A DNA stretch of 64,000 bases from Rhodococcus erythropolis NBRC 15567 (GTDB lineage Bacteria > Actinomycetota > Actinomycetes > Mycobacteriales > Mycobacteriaceae), in contig NZ_BCRM01000023.1 of NCBI RefSeq assembly GCF_001552595.1, forward strand, positions 1 through 64,000. Reading direction: 5' to 3'. A program made the translations under genes and the position numbers. Every line of letters starts with the position of its first letter. Within the stretch, counting starts at the first letter, position 1. Under the pieces are notes generated by a model. It saw only the letters and a list, made by a program, of their open reading frames with translations, was not told where the DNA came from and did not search any database. Shown here piece after piece: positions 16,224-23,861 of this stretch.

Positions 16224-17732
16224 GTGACTGACGGAAAGAGGGGGCACTCCGGAGTGAGCTCGGATTCTTCGGCAAGCGGTTCGGCGGATCGACCGGCAGA
16301 TGCGCCGGTGCTCGACCCACGGCCGGTGTACCGACCTCAGATCGACCCGGCCTCGCGCCAGGTGTTCGGTCGACCGAGTGGAGTCGAGGGCTCGTTCACT
16401 CCGATTGCCACGCGATCGACCCCGTCTTCCGACGTCGTGATCGGGAATCCGGACCCGGTTCTGGCCGAAGCGTTCGGTCGACCCGCAGACGCCACCGAGT
16501 CGATCGGTCGCGATCCCGAGGCGTCGGCGAACAACACACCCGACGAAGAACCCCCGCGTGATCCGTGGCGCGATCCTGAATCCGAGGTCTCGCTGGGCAA
16601 GCCTGCAGAGTCCGAGGCGCCGGTGCAGTTGCCTCCCGCCCAGAAGCTCGACGTGCGTGAGCTGTTGTTCGGTCGCAAGGTCGCCCCCTCGGCACTGGCC
16701 GCGCTTGCGGGCATGGCACTTGTCATCGCTCTTGTCGGTGGCTTGCTTGCCACTGTCATCACCGCCGATCGCAGTTCACTCACCAGCTCACGTGTCACGC
16801 TCGTTCAATCCGGCGGCGGGGAACAGCCGGAGTCGCAGGTGGCAAAGGTCGCCGACGCAGTGCTGCCTTCCGTGGTGTCGATTCAGGTCGCCGTCGGTGA
16901 CCAGGGCAGTACGGGTTCCGGTGTGGTCATCGACGGCGCCGGATACATCGTCACCAACAACCACGTGATCTCCTCGGCCGTACCGCCCGCTCAGGACGCG
17001 AAGATCCAGGTGATCTTCTCCGACGGAACCAAGACCGATGCCCAGATCGTCGGACGTGACGTCAAGACAGACCTCGCGGTACTCAAGGTGTCGGCCAACA
17101 ATCTGACGGTCGCTCAGCTCGGAAAATCCGAGGATGTTCAGGTCGGCGACGACGTCGTCGCCGTCGGCTCACCGCTCGGATTGAGCAAGACCGTCACCCG
17201 CGGAATCGTCAGTGCGCTGAACCGGCCTCTGCGTTTGTCGGGTGAAGGTACCGACACCAACGCCGTCATCGACGCCGTCCAGACCGATGCGGCGATCAAC
17301 CACGGCAACTCGGGTGGTGCACTCGTCGACGACGAAGCCCGCGTCATCGGTATCAACACGGCCATGCTCAGCGAGTCCGGTGGTTCGGTCGGGCTCGGCT
17401 TCGCGATTCCGATCGATACGGTCACCGAGGTGGCGCAGACCATCATTCGCGACGGCAAGGTTCATCACCCCGACATCGGCGTGAATGCCCGCACCGCGGT
17501 CAACGACGCGACCAGCGGTGCTGCGGTGGCCAACGTCCGCGACGGCAGCCCAGCTCAACGTGCGGGGATCGTCGAGGGTGACGTCATCGTCAAGGTCGGT
17601 GACCGACCGGTGACGAGCGCCGACGAACTGGTGGTTGCGGTCAACGCGACGACCGTCGATCAGCCGGTCAACGTCCAGTTGATCCGCGATGGACGGCAGG
17701 TCGACATTTCGGTCACGCCTGTGTCCGACTGA
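16224..17732 (+). CDS. htrA: membrane-anchored HtrA/DegP serine protease
   Basis: The protein (502 residues from GTG 16224; GTG 16209 is also possible) has a ~150-residue cytoplasmic Pro/Asp-rich region, one TM helix (about 155-180), a trypsin-like protease domain and a C-terminal PDZ domain (SPAQRAGIVEGDVIVKVGD). The triad is His247 (TNNHV), Asp283 (TDLAV) and Ser363 (GNSGG). The usual GNSGGP reads GNSGGA here. Start 16224 fits a -10-like GATACT 7 nt upstream. It works with SigE/RseA in envelope protein quality control. Confidence 0.94.
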   Translation: MTDGKRGHSGVSSDSSASGSADRPADAPVLDPRPVYRPQIDPASRQVFGRPSGVEGSFTPIATRSTPSSDVVIGNPDPVLAEAFGRPADATESIGRDPEASANNTPDEEPPRDPWRDPESEVSLGKPAESEAPVQLPPAQKLDVRELLFGRKVAPSALAALAGMALVIALVGGLLATVITADRSSLTSSRVTLVQSGGGEQPESQVAKVADAVLPSVVSIQVAVGDQGSTGSGVVIDGAGYIVTNNHVISSAVPPAQDAKIQVIFSDGTKTDAQIVGRDVKTDLAVLKVSANNLTVAQLGKSEDVQVGDDVVAVGSPLGLSKTVTRGIVSALNRPLRLSGEGTDTNAVIDAVQTDAAINHGNSGGALVDDEARVIGINTAMLSESGGSVGLGFAIPIDTVTEVAQTIIRDGKVHHPDIGVNARTAVNDATSGAAVANVRDGSPAQRAGIVEGDVIVKVGDRPVTSADELVVAVNATTVDQPVNVQLIRDGRQVDISVTPVSD

Positions 17733-17738
17733 TCGGAC
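17723..17738 (+). other. short inverted repeat over the htrA stop codon
   Basis: gtccga (17723-17728) and tcggac (17733-17738) form a perfect 6-bp stem whose 4-nt loop contains the htrA TGA. It is too short to call a terminator. Confidence 0.3.
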
Positions 17739-17794
17739 CCTGCGATCTTCCTGTGAGGTTGATCCGGACATGCGCGCACCGAGCGAGCACACAG

Positions 17795-17800
17795 TAGGCT
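17795..17800 (+). promoter_or_regulatory. -10 element of tatB (leaderless)
   Basis: TAGGCT is followed by 6 nt and then the tatB GTG, with no Shine-Dalgarno. The gene can thus be expressed independently of the sigE cluster. Confidence 0.55.
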
Positions 17801-17806
17801 GACCCT

Positions 17807-18199
17807 GTGTTTGGCAACATCGGTTGGGGCGAGTTCATGATCCTCCTCGTAGCGGCTCTGGTCATCTTGGGACCTGAGCGGCTTCCTGGTGCGGTCTCCT
17901 GGGTCACGAAGTCCCTGAGGCAGGTGCGCGAATATGCTTCGGGCGCTTCCAATCAGCTCAAGGAAGAACTGGGCACCGATTTCGAGGATCTGCGTAAACC
18001 ACTCGCAGATCTGAACAAGCTGCGCGGAATGACGCCGCGCGCTGTGATCACCCAGCACCTTCTCGACGGCGACGACTCCATCTTCACGGGCAACTTCGAC
18101 AAGAAGCCGCAGAGCGGAGTGCAGGAGCCGAAGACGCTGTCGAAGGACAAGCCACTCACCGCGGGCGAACGTCCTCCTGTGGACTTCGACGCAACCTAG
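17807..18199 (+). CDS. tatB: Sec-independent protein translocase subunit TatB
   Basis: A 130-residue Tat subunit: a periplasmic FGNIGWGE N-terminus, one TM helix (about residues 8-23), the LGPERLPG hinge, an amphipathic helix and a charged, disordered tail. TatB forms the twin-arginine substrate receptor with TatC. GTG start with leaderless promoter. It lies downstream of htrA as in mycobacteria and ends before a strong bidirectional terminator. Confidence 0.93.
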   Translation: MFGNIGWGEFMILLVAALVILGPERLPGAVSWVTKSLRQVREYASGASNQLKEELGTDFEDLRKPLADLNKLRGMTPRAVITQHLLDGDDSIFTGNFDKKPQSGVQEPKTLSKDKPLTAGERPPVDFDAT

Positions 18200-18210
18200 A
18201 TTCGACATAC

Positions 18211-18250
18211 GAAAGGGCGCCTGTCACCGATCGGTGACAGGCGCCCTTTC
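18211..18250. terminator. perfect 40-bp palindromic bidirectional terminator
   Basis: gaaagggcgcctgtcaccga is followed immediately by its reverse complement, giving 20 bp of perfect dyad between the convergent tatB and mrp genes. Runs of A on one side and T on the other serve both directions. Confidence 0.9.
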
Positions 18251-18262
18251 GCATGCGGGGTT

Positions 18263-19399
18263 CTACAAGTTGCGAACCGTATTGATACCGAGCGACATTC
18301 CGGCCAGCCCGCGCTGACGGACGGCCAACTTGTCGGCGATGTCCTTGAGCGCGATGGCCGCGGGTGAATCGGGAGCGCTGAGGACGATCGGCGTCCCGGC
18401 GTCGCCTGCCTCGCGGACGGACGGGTCCAGCGGAATCTGTCCGAGAAGCGGAACCTTGGCGCCGACGGCCTTCGTGAGGCGATCGGAGACGGTCTGGCCG
18501 CCGCCTTCGCCGAAGACGTCCATGCGGGTGCCGTCGGGAAGTTCGAGCCACGACATGTTCTCGACGACGCCGGCGACGCGCTGGCGGGTCTGCAGGGCGA
18601 TGGCGCCCGCTCGCTCGGCGACCTCGGCAGCGGCCTGCTGCGGTGTGGTGACGACCAGGATCTCGGCGCTCGGGATGAGCTGAGCCACCGAGATGGCGAT
18701 GTCACCGGTGCCGGGCGGCAGATCGAGCAGCAGCACGTCCAGATCGCCCCAGAACACGTCGGCGAGGAACTGCTGGAGTGCGCGGTGAAGCATCGGTCCG
18801 CGCCAGACGACAGGAGTGTTGCCCTGGGTGAACTGCGCGATGGAGATCATCTTCACGTCGTGTGCAACCGGCGGCATGATCATGCGCTCGACCTGAGTGG
18901 GCTTGGCGTCGGTGCCGAGCATGCGGGGGATCGAGTGACCGTAGATATCCGCGTCGAGAACGCCGACAGACAGTCCGCGCGCGGCCATTGCTGCCGCAAG
19001 ATTGACTGTCACACTGGACTTTCCGACGCCACCCTTGCCGGAGGCTACGGCGTAGACGCGGGTGAGTGAACCCGGCTGGGCGAACGGGATGACGGGTTCG
19101 GCGGAATCGCCGCGAAGCGACTTGCGGAGCTCGGTCCGCTGGGCGTCGTCCATGACGTCGAGTTCGACGCGGATCGCACCGACCCCGGCGACGTCGGCGA
19201 CGGCCTTGGTGACGCGTTCGGTGATCTCGGTGCGCATCGGGCAACCGGCGGTCGTGAGATAGATGCCGATGTCGACGCTGTTGTCACTGGAGAGGGAGAT
19301 CCCCTTGACCATCCCCAGCTCGGTGATGGGTTTGCGGATCTCTGGGTCCAGAACTCGCGCGAGCGCGGAGCGAACGTCGGACTCGGTCAGTACAGACAT
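18263..19399 (-). CDS. mrp: Mrp/NBP35-family P-loop ATPase, iron-sulfur carrier type
   Basis: A 378-residue protein with an N-terminal MIP18/DUF59 domain (LDPEIRKPITELGMV and AGCPMRTE) and a ParA/MinD-like ATPase (deviant Walker A ASGKGGVGKSS, then DADIYGHSIP). Mrp/ApbC proteins carry Fe-S clusters to apo-targets. The C-terminal CxxC that binds the cluster in E. coli Mrp is absent: the region reads MSWLELPDGTRMDVFGEGGG. From memory the mycobacterial protein also lacks it. ATG start with TACCAT 6 nt upstream. Confidence 0.9.
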   Translation of the reverse strand: MSVLTESDVRSALARVLDPEIRKPITELGMVKGISLSSDNSVDIGIYLTTAGCPMRTEITERVTKAVADVAGVGAIRVELDVMDDAQRTELRKSLRGDSAEPVIPFAQPGSLTRVYAVASGKGGVGKSSVTVNLAAAMAARGLSVGVLDADIYGHSIPRMLGTDAKPTQVERMIMPPVAHDVKMISIAQFTQGNTPVVWRGPMLHRALQQFLADVFWGDLDVLLLDLPPGTGDIAISVAQLIPSAEILVVTTPQQAAAEVAERAGAIALQTRQRVAGVVENMSWLELPDGTRMDVFGEGGGQTVSDRLTKAVGAKVPLLGQIPLDPSVREAGDAGTPIVLSAPDSPAAIALKDIADKLAVRQRGLAGMSLGINTVRNL

Positions 19400-19423
19400 G
19401 ACTCCATGGTAAGTCCAGGTAGG

Positions 19424-20287
19424 TCAGTGGATGCGCGGCAGGTCCGATGCGGCGGGCACGATGCCGGTGGAGTACCCGAGCGACCAGGCCAGAACGTTGG
19501 CAACGTAGGCGGCCGAGTTGTTGTAGCGGTGGATCGCGGAGGCAACCTGGGTTACGTCCTGCATGTTGAGTCCGCCGTCGCACAGGTACTTGCCGGTGGT
19601 CAGTGCGGAGTCGAAGAGGTTCTGGGGGTCGGCGATTCCGTCACCGTTGCCGTCGCCGGCGTACTGGTTCCAGGTGGACGGGATGAACTGCATCGGGCCG
19701 ACCGCGCGGTCGTAGACGGTGTCGCCGTCGAGGGCGCCGCCGTCGGTGTCCATGATGACGGCCTGGCCGGGAAGGCTGCCGTTGAGTGGCAGGCCGATCA
19801 CGGGCTTGTAGAGGTTGCCGTTCGCGTCGGCGTCCTTGCCGTCGTTGGCGTGGCCGGATTCGACGCGGCCGATACCGGCCAGGAGTGTCCAGTGCATGTT
19901 GCAGTTGGGCTTCTCGACGGCGAGGATCCGCTCGGCGTTCTGGTATGCGGCGACGCTCACGCTCGGGATTCCGAGTGCGCCCTCGGCCATGGAGGCTGGG
20001 AGCGGGGGAGTCGCCTGCACGGGAGCCAACGGCGCGGGTTCCGGCGCGGGGGCGGGAGCGGGCTCGGCGATTGCTTCGACGGCGGGCAGAATCTGCGCTT
20101 GCGGTTCCTGCGTGGCTTGCGCGGCAGTGTCCACCGTTTCGGCGGAGCTGGTGTTGAAGAACGGAACCTTGGGAGCGGCGCCGGCCGTGTTGGCTGCGGT
20201 GACGAGTCCGATAGGGATGAGTCCGGTGAGCGCGATGACCGAATTTCGACGGATGTGCGAATCTGTCTTCTTGCTGTGCCGACCCAC
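19424..20287 (-). CDS. secreted lytic transglycosylase (SLT/MltB-like)
   Basis: A 287-residue exported protein. It has a Lys-rich start, a hydrophobic signal segment with an AGA-AP-type cleavage site near residue 38, and a Pro/Ala-rich linker (PAPAPEP). The catalytic domain has the catalytic Glu in GIGRVESGHAN and the DRAVGPMQFIPSTW and GDGNGDGIADPQNLFD motifs. It cuts peptidoglycan glycan strands. GTG start with AGGAGG 8 nt upstream; a hairpin that could compete with this site lies just before it. It is paralogous to the next minus-strand gene (Rv1230c-like). Confidence 0.88.
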   Translation of the reverse strand: MGRHSKKTDSHIRRNSVIALTGLIPIGLVTAANTAGAAPKVPFFNTSSAETVDTAAQATQEPQAQILPAVEAIAEPAPAPAPEPAPLAPVQATPPLPASMAEGALGIPSVSVAAYQNAERILAVEKPNCNMHWTLLAGIGRVESGHANDGKDADANGNLYKPVIGLPLNGSLPGQAVIMDTDGGALDGDTVYDRAVGPMQFIPSTWNQYAGDGNGDGIADPQNLFDSALTTGKYLCDGGLNMQDVTQVASAIHRYNNSAAYVANVLAWSLGYSTGIVPAASDLPRIH

Positions 20288-20295
20288 TGTGTATG

Positions 20296-20320
20296 CCTCC
20301 TGAACCTCCGCGAGGAGGTT
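20296..20320 (-). promoter_or_regulatory. leader hairpin competing with the transglycosylase ribosome-binding site
   Basis: On the minus-strand RNA, AACCTCC (20314-20320) pairs with GGAGGTT (20303-20309) around a 4-nt loop. The real Shine-Dalgarno GGAGG (20296-20300) follows two bases later. The CCTCC arm could pair with either GGAGG, so the leader has two mutually exclusive forms. Confidence 0.45.
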
Positions 20321-20432
20321 TTCCGTTCAACTGACGGAGTCGAGGCTACCTGATTTGTTGCGTTTCCGTTATTCAACCGTGATCTAGAAGGGCAGTTTGG
20401 GGCATATGCACTGTTCTTTCGTGATTTTTTGG

Positions 20433-21848
20433 TTACAGAGCGGGCATGCCGGGAAGGCCCGGGAAGAACGGCGCGAATGCCGGAGCCGGGGCCGGGGCAG
20501 GTTCCGGTGCGGGTGACGGAGCGGGCTCAGGCGACGGGGCAGCCGGCGGCGAAGATTCCGCGGGCGCTGCGTCGGTGGTGGCGGGTGCCGTGGCGGCTAC
20601 TGCCATTCCTGGGACCGTGCACGGCAGAAGGATGCCTTCCTGTAAGGCGTCGAGTGCTGCTGGATCCGGAAGGATCACGCACATGTCGTCGGGCCAGCGC
20701 CATCCCTCAGCCGTCAGAATCGGCCAGACGAGACCCCGTGAGGTGAGGACGGGGAGCGGGATGATCGGACCGGGAGCCGCGTTCCGGGCGGCGTTGGGTC
20801 CCGGAGTGGGGCTGGTCGGCGTTACTCCCGGCGGGATCAGTGCCTGGATCTCGGGTGAGAGCGCGGGCATGTCGGGCAGGCCTGGGAAGAGAGGGGGGGT
20901 GGTGGTCGGAGTCGTCGACGCAGATTCCTTGTCGCCTGCCGCCGGGTCGGTAGCTGCAGCAGCGGCGAGAACGGCCGAAGCGGCGGAGTCTGCCGAGGCG
21001 GCGGCGTTGATCGCCGAGCTGCCGGTGTTGATGCCGGTGGTGTACGGGAGCTGGCCGGAAGGAATGACACCGTTCTTGTATGCCGTCGACCACATGATCA
21101 CGTTTGCCGCGTAGGCGGCCGAGTTGTTGTACCGCAGAACAGCTTTGGTCTCCTGGGCGACATCGCGCAGGTTGAGTCCGCCGCTGCAGAGGTACTTCGC
21201 TGCCGAGAGCGCCGCATCGAAGACGTTGTTGGGGTCCTTGATTCCGTCCCCGTTGCCGTCGCTGGCATAACCGGCCCAGGTGGCCGGAATGAACTGCATC
21301 GGCCCGACAGCGCGGTCGTGGGTCGGGTCTCCGTCGATCGCTCCCTTGTCGGTGTCCCGAATGACTTCGTTGCCTGCCAACCGTCCGTCGAGGACGGGGC
21401 CGAGGATCGGGGTGACCGTCGTACCCACCGACGTCGTCTTGCCACCGTTGGCGTGACCGGATTCGATGCGTCCGATGCCGGCCAGGAGATGCCAAGGGAT
21501 GCCGCAGCCCGGCGCCTCGGTCATCATCACCAGTTCGGCGGATCGGTACGCGTTCAGAACGATCTCGGGGATGCCCAGAGAAGTGAGGACGACGGCCGCA
21601 GCGTTGGGCGCTGCCGGAGCGCCGGCGACCGTATCGCTGGGTGGGGCCGATCGTTGCGTTCGGACGGTGCGGGGCGTCGGGAGGAAGTCGACAGAGTCCG
21701 GCTGCGCAACGGAGGCGGAGCCTGCGAGGGCGATGGGGACCTGCGACCCGCCGGATGGTGCGCTTCCGGCCGTGAGGGCTGCTGGACCTGTTACGACAAG
21801 CAGTCCCCCCACCAGTGTGGATGCTGCAATCATTCCGCGTACTCGCAC
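20433..21848 (-). CDS. secreted lytic transglycosylase with Pro/Ala-rich C-terminal tail
   Basis: A 471-residue exported protein. It has a signal segment (MIAASTLVGGLLVVTGPAAL) and a catalytic domain about 90% alike in key motifs to its neighbour (GIGRIESGHAN, DRAVGPMQFIPATW, GDGNGDGIKDPNNVFD). A long low-complexity tail of ~180 residues follows. The motif LFPGLPDMPAL (middle) recurs as FFPGLPGMPAL at the very C-terminus. The start is GTG at 21848, decided by AAAGGGGAATC upstream. A CRP-like box lies 58 bp ahead. The tail may hold the enzyme in the wall or to a partner. Confidence 0.85.
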   Translation of the reverse strand: MRVRGMIAASTLVGGLLVVTGPAALTAGSAPSGGSQVPIALAGSASVAQPDSVDFLPTPRTVRTQRSAPPSDTVAGAPAAPNAAAVVLTSLGIPEIVLNAYRSAELVMMTEAPGCGIPWHLLAGIGRIESGHANGGKTTSVGTTVTPILGPVLDGRLAGNEVIRDTDKGAIDGDPTHDRAVGPMQFIPATWAGYASDGNGDGIKDPNNVFDAALSAAKYLCSGGLNLRDVAQETKAVLRYNNSAAYAANVIMWSTAYKNGVIPSGQLPYTTGINTGSSAINAAASADSAASAVLAAAAATDPAAGDKESASTTPTTTPPLFPGLPDMPALSPEIQALIPPGVTPTSPTPGPNAARNAAPGPIIPLPVLTSRGLVWPILTAEGWRWPDDMCVILPDPAALDALQEGILLPCTVPGMAVAATAPATTDAAPAESSPPAAPSPEPAPSPAPEPAPAPAPAFAPFFPGLPGMPAL

Positions 21849-21905
21849 GATTCCCCTTTGCTGGTGCTCCCGCCTCGGAGTACCCACCGTGATAATCCAT
21901 CCTGC

Positions 21906-21921
21906 TGTGACTTACGTTACA
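21906..21921 (-). promoter_or_regulatory. CRP/GlxR-type box upstream of second transglycosylase
   Basis: tgtga (21906-21910), 6 bp, ttaca (21917-21921) matches the TGTGA-N6-TCACA consensus at 9 of 10 positions, 58-73 bp upstream of the GTG. Sites of this type control rpf and wall-hydrolase genes in relatives. Confidence 0.45.
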
Positions 21922-21963
21922 TATCGGTCACGGTGCGTGCAGCAAAACTCAGCGAACGCTCAG

Positions 21964-22506
21964 CTAGTTGTGACTTTGTTTCGCAGTATTCGAGTCACGG
22001 TGCTTCTTCTTCGGGGTCGGTTCGCCGTCGGCGGCAAGGATCGACTTGATCTCCTCGAGCTCCCGCCGCAGGTAGTCGCGGGTGGCGACCTCGCCGACGG
22101 CGATGCGCAGCGCTGCGAGTTCGCGAGCGAGGAATTCAGTGTCCGCTTTGGTTTGCTCGGCGCGTGAGCGGTCCTCCTCGAGCGAGACCCGGTCGCGATT
22201 CTCCTGACGATTCTGGGCCAGGAGGATCAGCGGCGCCGCGTAGGCAGCCTGGGTGGAGAAGGCGAGGTTGAGCAGGATGAACGGATACGGGTCCCACTGC
22301 AGAGCCACCGCGAACACGTTGATCAGGATCCAGACGATCACGATGATCGTCTGGATCGCGAGATAACGCCCGGTACCGAGGAAGCGGGCGATGCGTTCAC
22401 TGACGCGTCCGACAGCTTCGACGTCGAAATCGAGATTGAACCGGCGGCTTCCTCGAGGCGTTTCCAGTCGTTGCCGTGCGGTCGTGCTCGACGCCCGTTC
22501 GCTCAT
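21964..22506 (-). CDS. DUF1003 membrane protein
   Basis: A 180-residue protein with two close TM helices (about residues 50-70 and 75-98, around WDPYPFILLNLAFSTQAAYAAP), the DUF1003 signature. A charged helical region (Glu/Arg-rich coiled coil, residues 100-160) and a basic tail follow. Its ATG overlaps the stop of the upstream MgtE-like gene by 4 nt, so the two are made together, as in Rv1231c-Rv1232c. The function of DUF1003 is unknown; the context suggests a membrane partner of a magnesium-sensing module. Confidence 0.88.
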   Translation of the reverse strand: MSERASSTTARQRLETPRGSRRFNLDFDVEAVGRVSERIARFLGTGRYLAIQTIIVIVWILINVFAVALQWDPYPFILLNLAFSTQAAYAAPLILLAQNRQENRDRVSLEEDRSRAEQTKADTEFLARELAALRIAVGEVATRDYLRRELEEIKSILAADGEPTPKKKHRDSNTAKQSHN

Positions 22507-23789
22507 CGGAGTAGTTCCTCGTCGTCGGAGTAATCCTCACGCCAGTCTTCCGGCAGGAGGTGATCGAGCACGTCGTCGACTGTCACGGCCCCGATCAAAT
22601 GGTTTTCGTCGTCCACGACCGGCCCACATACCAAGTTGTAGGTCGCGAAGTATCGGGTGACCGACGCCAGCGAGTCGTCCGGCGCCAACCGGGGCATGTC
22701 GGTGTCGAGTATTCCGCCCACCAGGCTGGCGGGAGGCTCGCGGAGAAGCTTCTGCAAGTGGACGCAGCCGAGATACCGCCCGGTCGGAGTCGCCGTCGGC
22801 GGACGTACGACGAAGACCATGCTCGACAGCGCCGGGGTCACGTCGTAGTTGCGGGCGCGGGCAAGGGCCTCGGCGACGGTCGTCGAGGCCGTCAGTACCA
22901 CCGGTTCGGGCGTCATCAGACCACCGGCAGTGTCCGGGGAGTGCTCGAGCAGGCGACGAACAGGTTCGGAATCCTGCGGGTCCATCAACTGCAACAGTGA
23001 TTCGGCTTCGGTCTCGGGCAGCTCGCCCAACAGGTCGGCGGCGTCGTCGGGATCCATCGCTTCGAGTAGATCGGCGGCACGTTCGACTTCCAGGTGCATC
23101 AGCAGATCGGTCTGGTCGTCCGCCGGCAGTTCCTGCACGACGTCGGCGAGGCGTTCGTCGTCGAGCGCCACGGCCAGTTCGTGGCGGCGCTTCTCCGGCA
23201 GTTCGCGCATGGCGTTGGCCACATCGGCGGGTCGCATGCCTTCGTACTGCAGAAGGAGGTGAGCTACGCCCTGGCCGGGGAGCGAGAGATCGCTCTGGGT
23301 GAGGCCGGCGACGTGCTGCCAGTCGACGATGTGAATCGCCGCGCGTCGACCGAGGCGTCCGCGATGGCCGCGAACGGCGACCTTCGAGACGACCCAGTCT
23401 CGCGTTCGCGTCGATTCGATCCCGAGGTCGACGACTATCGTGTCGACGCCGTGAAGCTCCTCGAGTTCCGGGTCGTCCACGCGCACATGCGAATCGAGTA
23501 CCTGCGCCAGCGCGAGTACTTCACCCGGCCGCTGGTTGAAGCGCCGCAAACTGACGTTCCCCGTGGTCAGGGTGACCGCACTCGGCTCGATGGCTGTCAC
23601 GCGGAGCATCGGAACGAAAATGCGTTTGCGCGTGAACATTTCGATCACCAGACCGAGAACCCGCGGTTGCTGGCGTCCGATACGGACCGTGATGACGACG
23701 TCGCGCACACGACCGATCGATTCGCCGTCCGGGCCGAGCACAACCAGGCCGGCAAGCCTGGCTGCAAATACCTTGCCTGCTGCTGCCAT
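22503..23789 (-). CDS. PRC-barrel/MgtE-N/CBS protein lacking the MgtE channel domain
   Basis: A 428-residue soluble protein. An N-terminal PRC-barrel-like half (VVLGPDGESIGRVRDVVI) is followed by helical MgtE_N repeats (RPADVANAMRELPEKRRHELAVAL in pieces, MDPDDAADLLGELPE). A CBS-domain pair ends near GAVTVDDVLDHLLPEDW. In MgtE Mg2+ channels this is the cytosolic gating module; here no TM region follows. ATG start 7 nt after a -10-like TAGCCT. It is coupled by ATGA overlap to a DUF1003 membrane protein. Confidence 0.88.
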   Translation of the reverse strand: MAAAGKVFAARLAGLVVLGPDGESIGRVRDVVITVRIGRQQPRVLGLVIEMFTRKRIFVPMLRVTAIEPSAVTLTTGNVSLRRFNQRPGEVLALAQVLDSHVRVDDPELEELHGVDTIVVDLGIESTRTRDWVVSKVAVRGHRGRLGRRAAIHIVDWQHVAGLTQSDLSLPGQGVAHLLLQYEGMRPADVANAMRELPEKRRHELAVALDDERLADVVQELPADDQTDLLMHLEVERAADLLEAMDPDDAADLLGELPETEAESLLQLMDPQDSEPVRRLLEHSPDTAGGLMTPEPVVLTASTTVAEALARARNYDVTPALSSMVFVVRPPTATPTGRYLGCVHLQKLLREPPASLVGGILDTDMPRLAPDDSLASVTRYFATYNLVCGPVVDDENHLIGAVTVDDVLDHLLPEDWREDYSDDEELLR

Positions 23790-23796
23790 GATTGCA

Positions 23797-23802
23797 AGGC
23801 TA
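23797..23802 (-). promoter_or_regulatory. -10-like element of the MgtE-like gene (leaderless)
   Basis: TAGCCT on the minus strand, then 7 nt, then the ATG. No Shine-Dalgarno intervenes. Confidence 0.5.
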
Positions 23803-23861
23803 ATTCGTCCAGCGTCAAAATCTGCAACGGCGCCACCGAAAATCGAGAAGGGCAGTCCGCA

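Noticed and set aside
20288..21963. c-di-AMP (ydaO-type) riboswitch upstream of the transglycosylase genes
   Set aside because: Such riboswitches precede rpf-type genes in actinobacteria, but neither leader is long enough or shows the conserved core.
23094..23861. Open frame extending the CitE-like protein by 256 codons upstream
   Set aside because: The extension is antisense to the MgtE-like gene; the family start and a ribosome site are at 23862.
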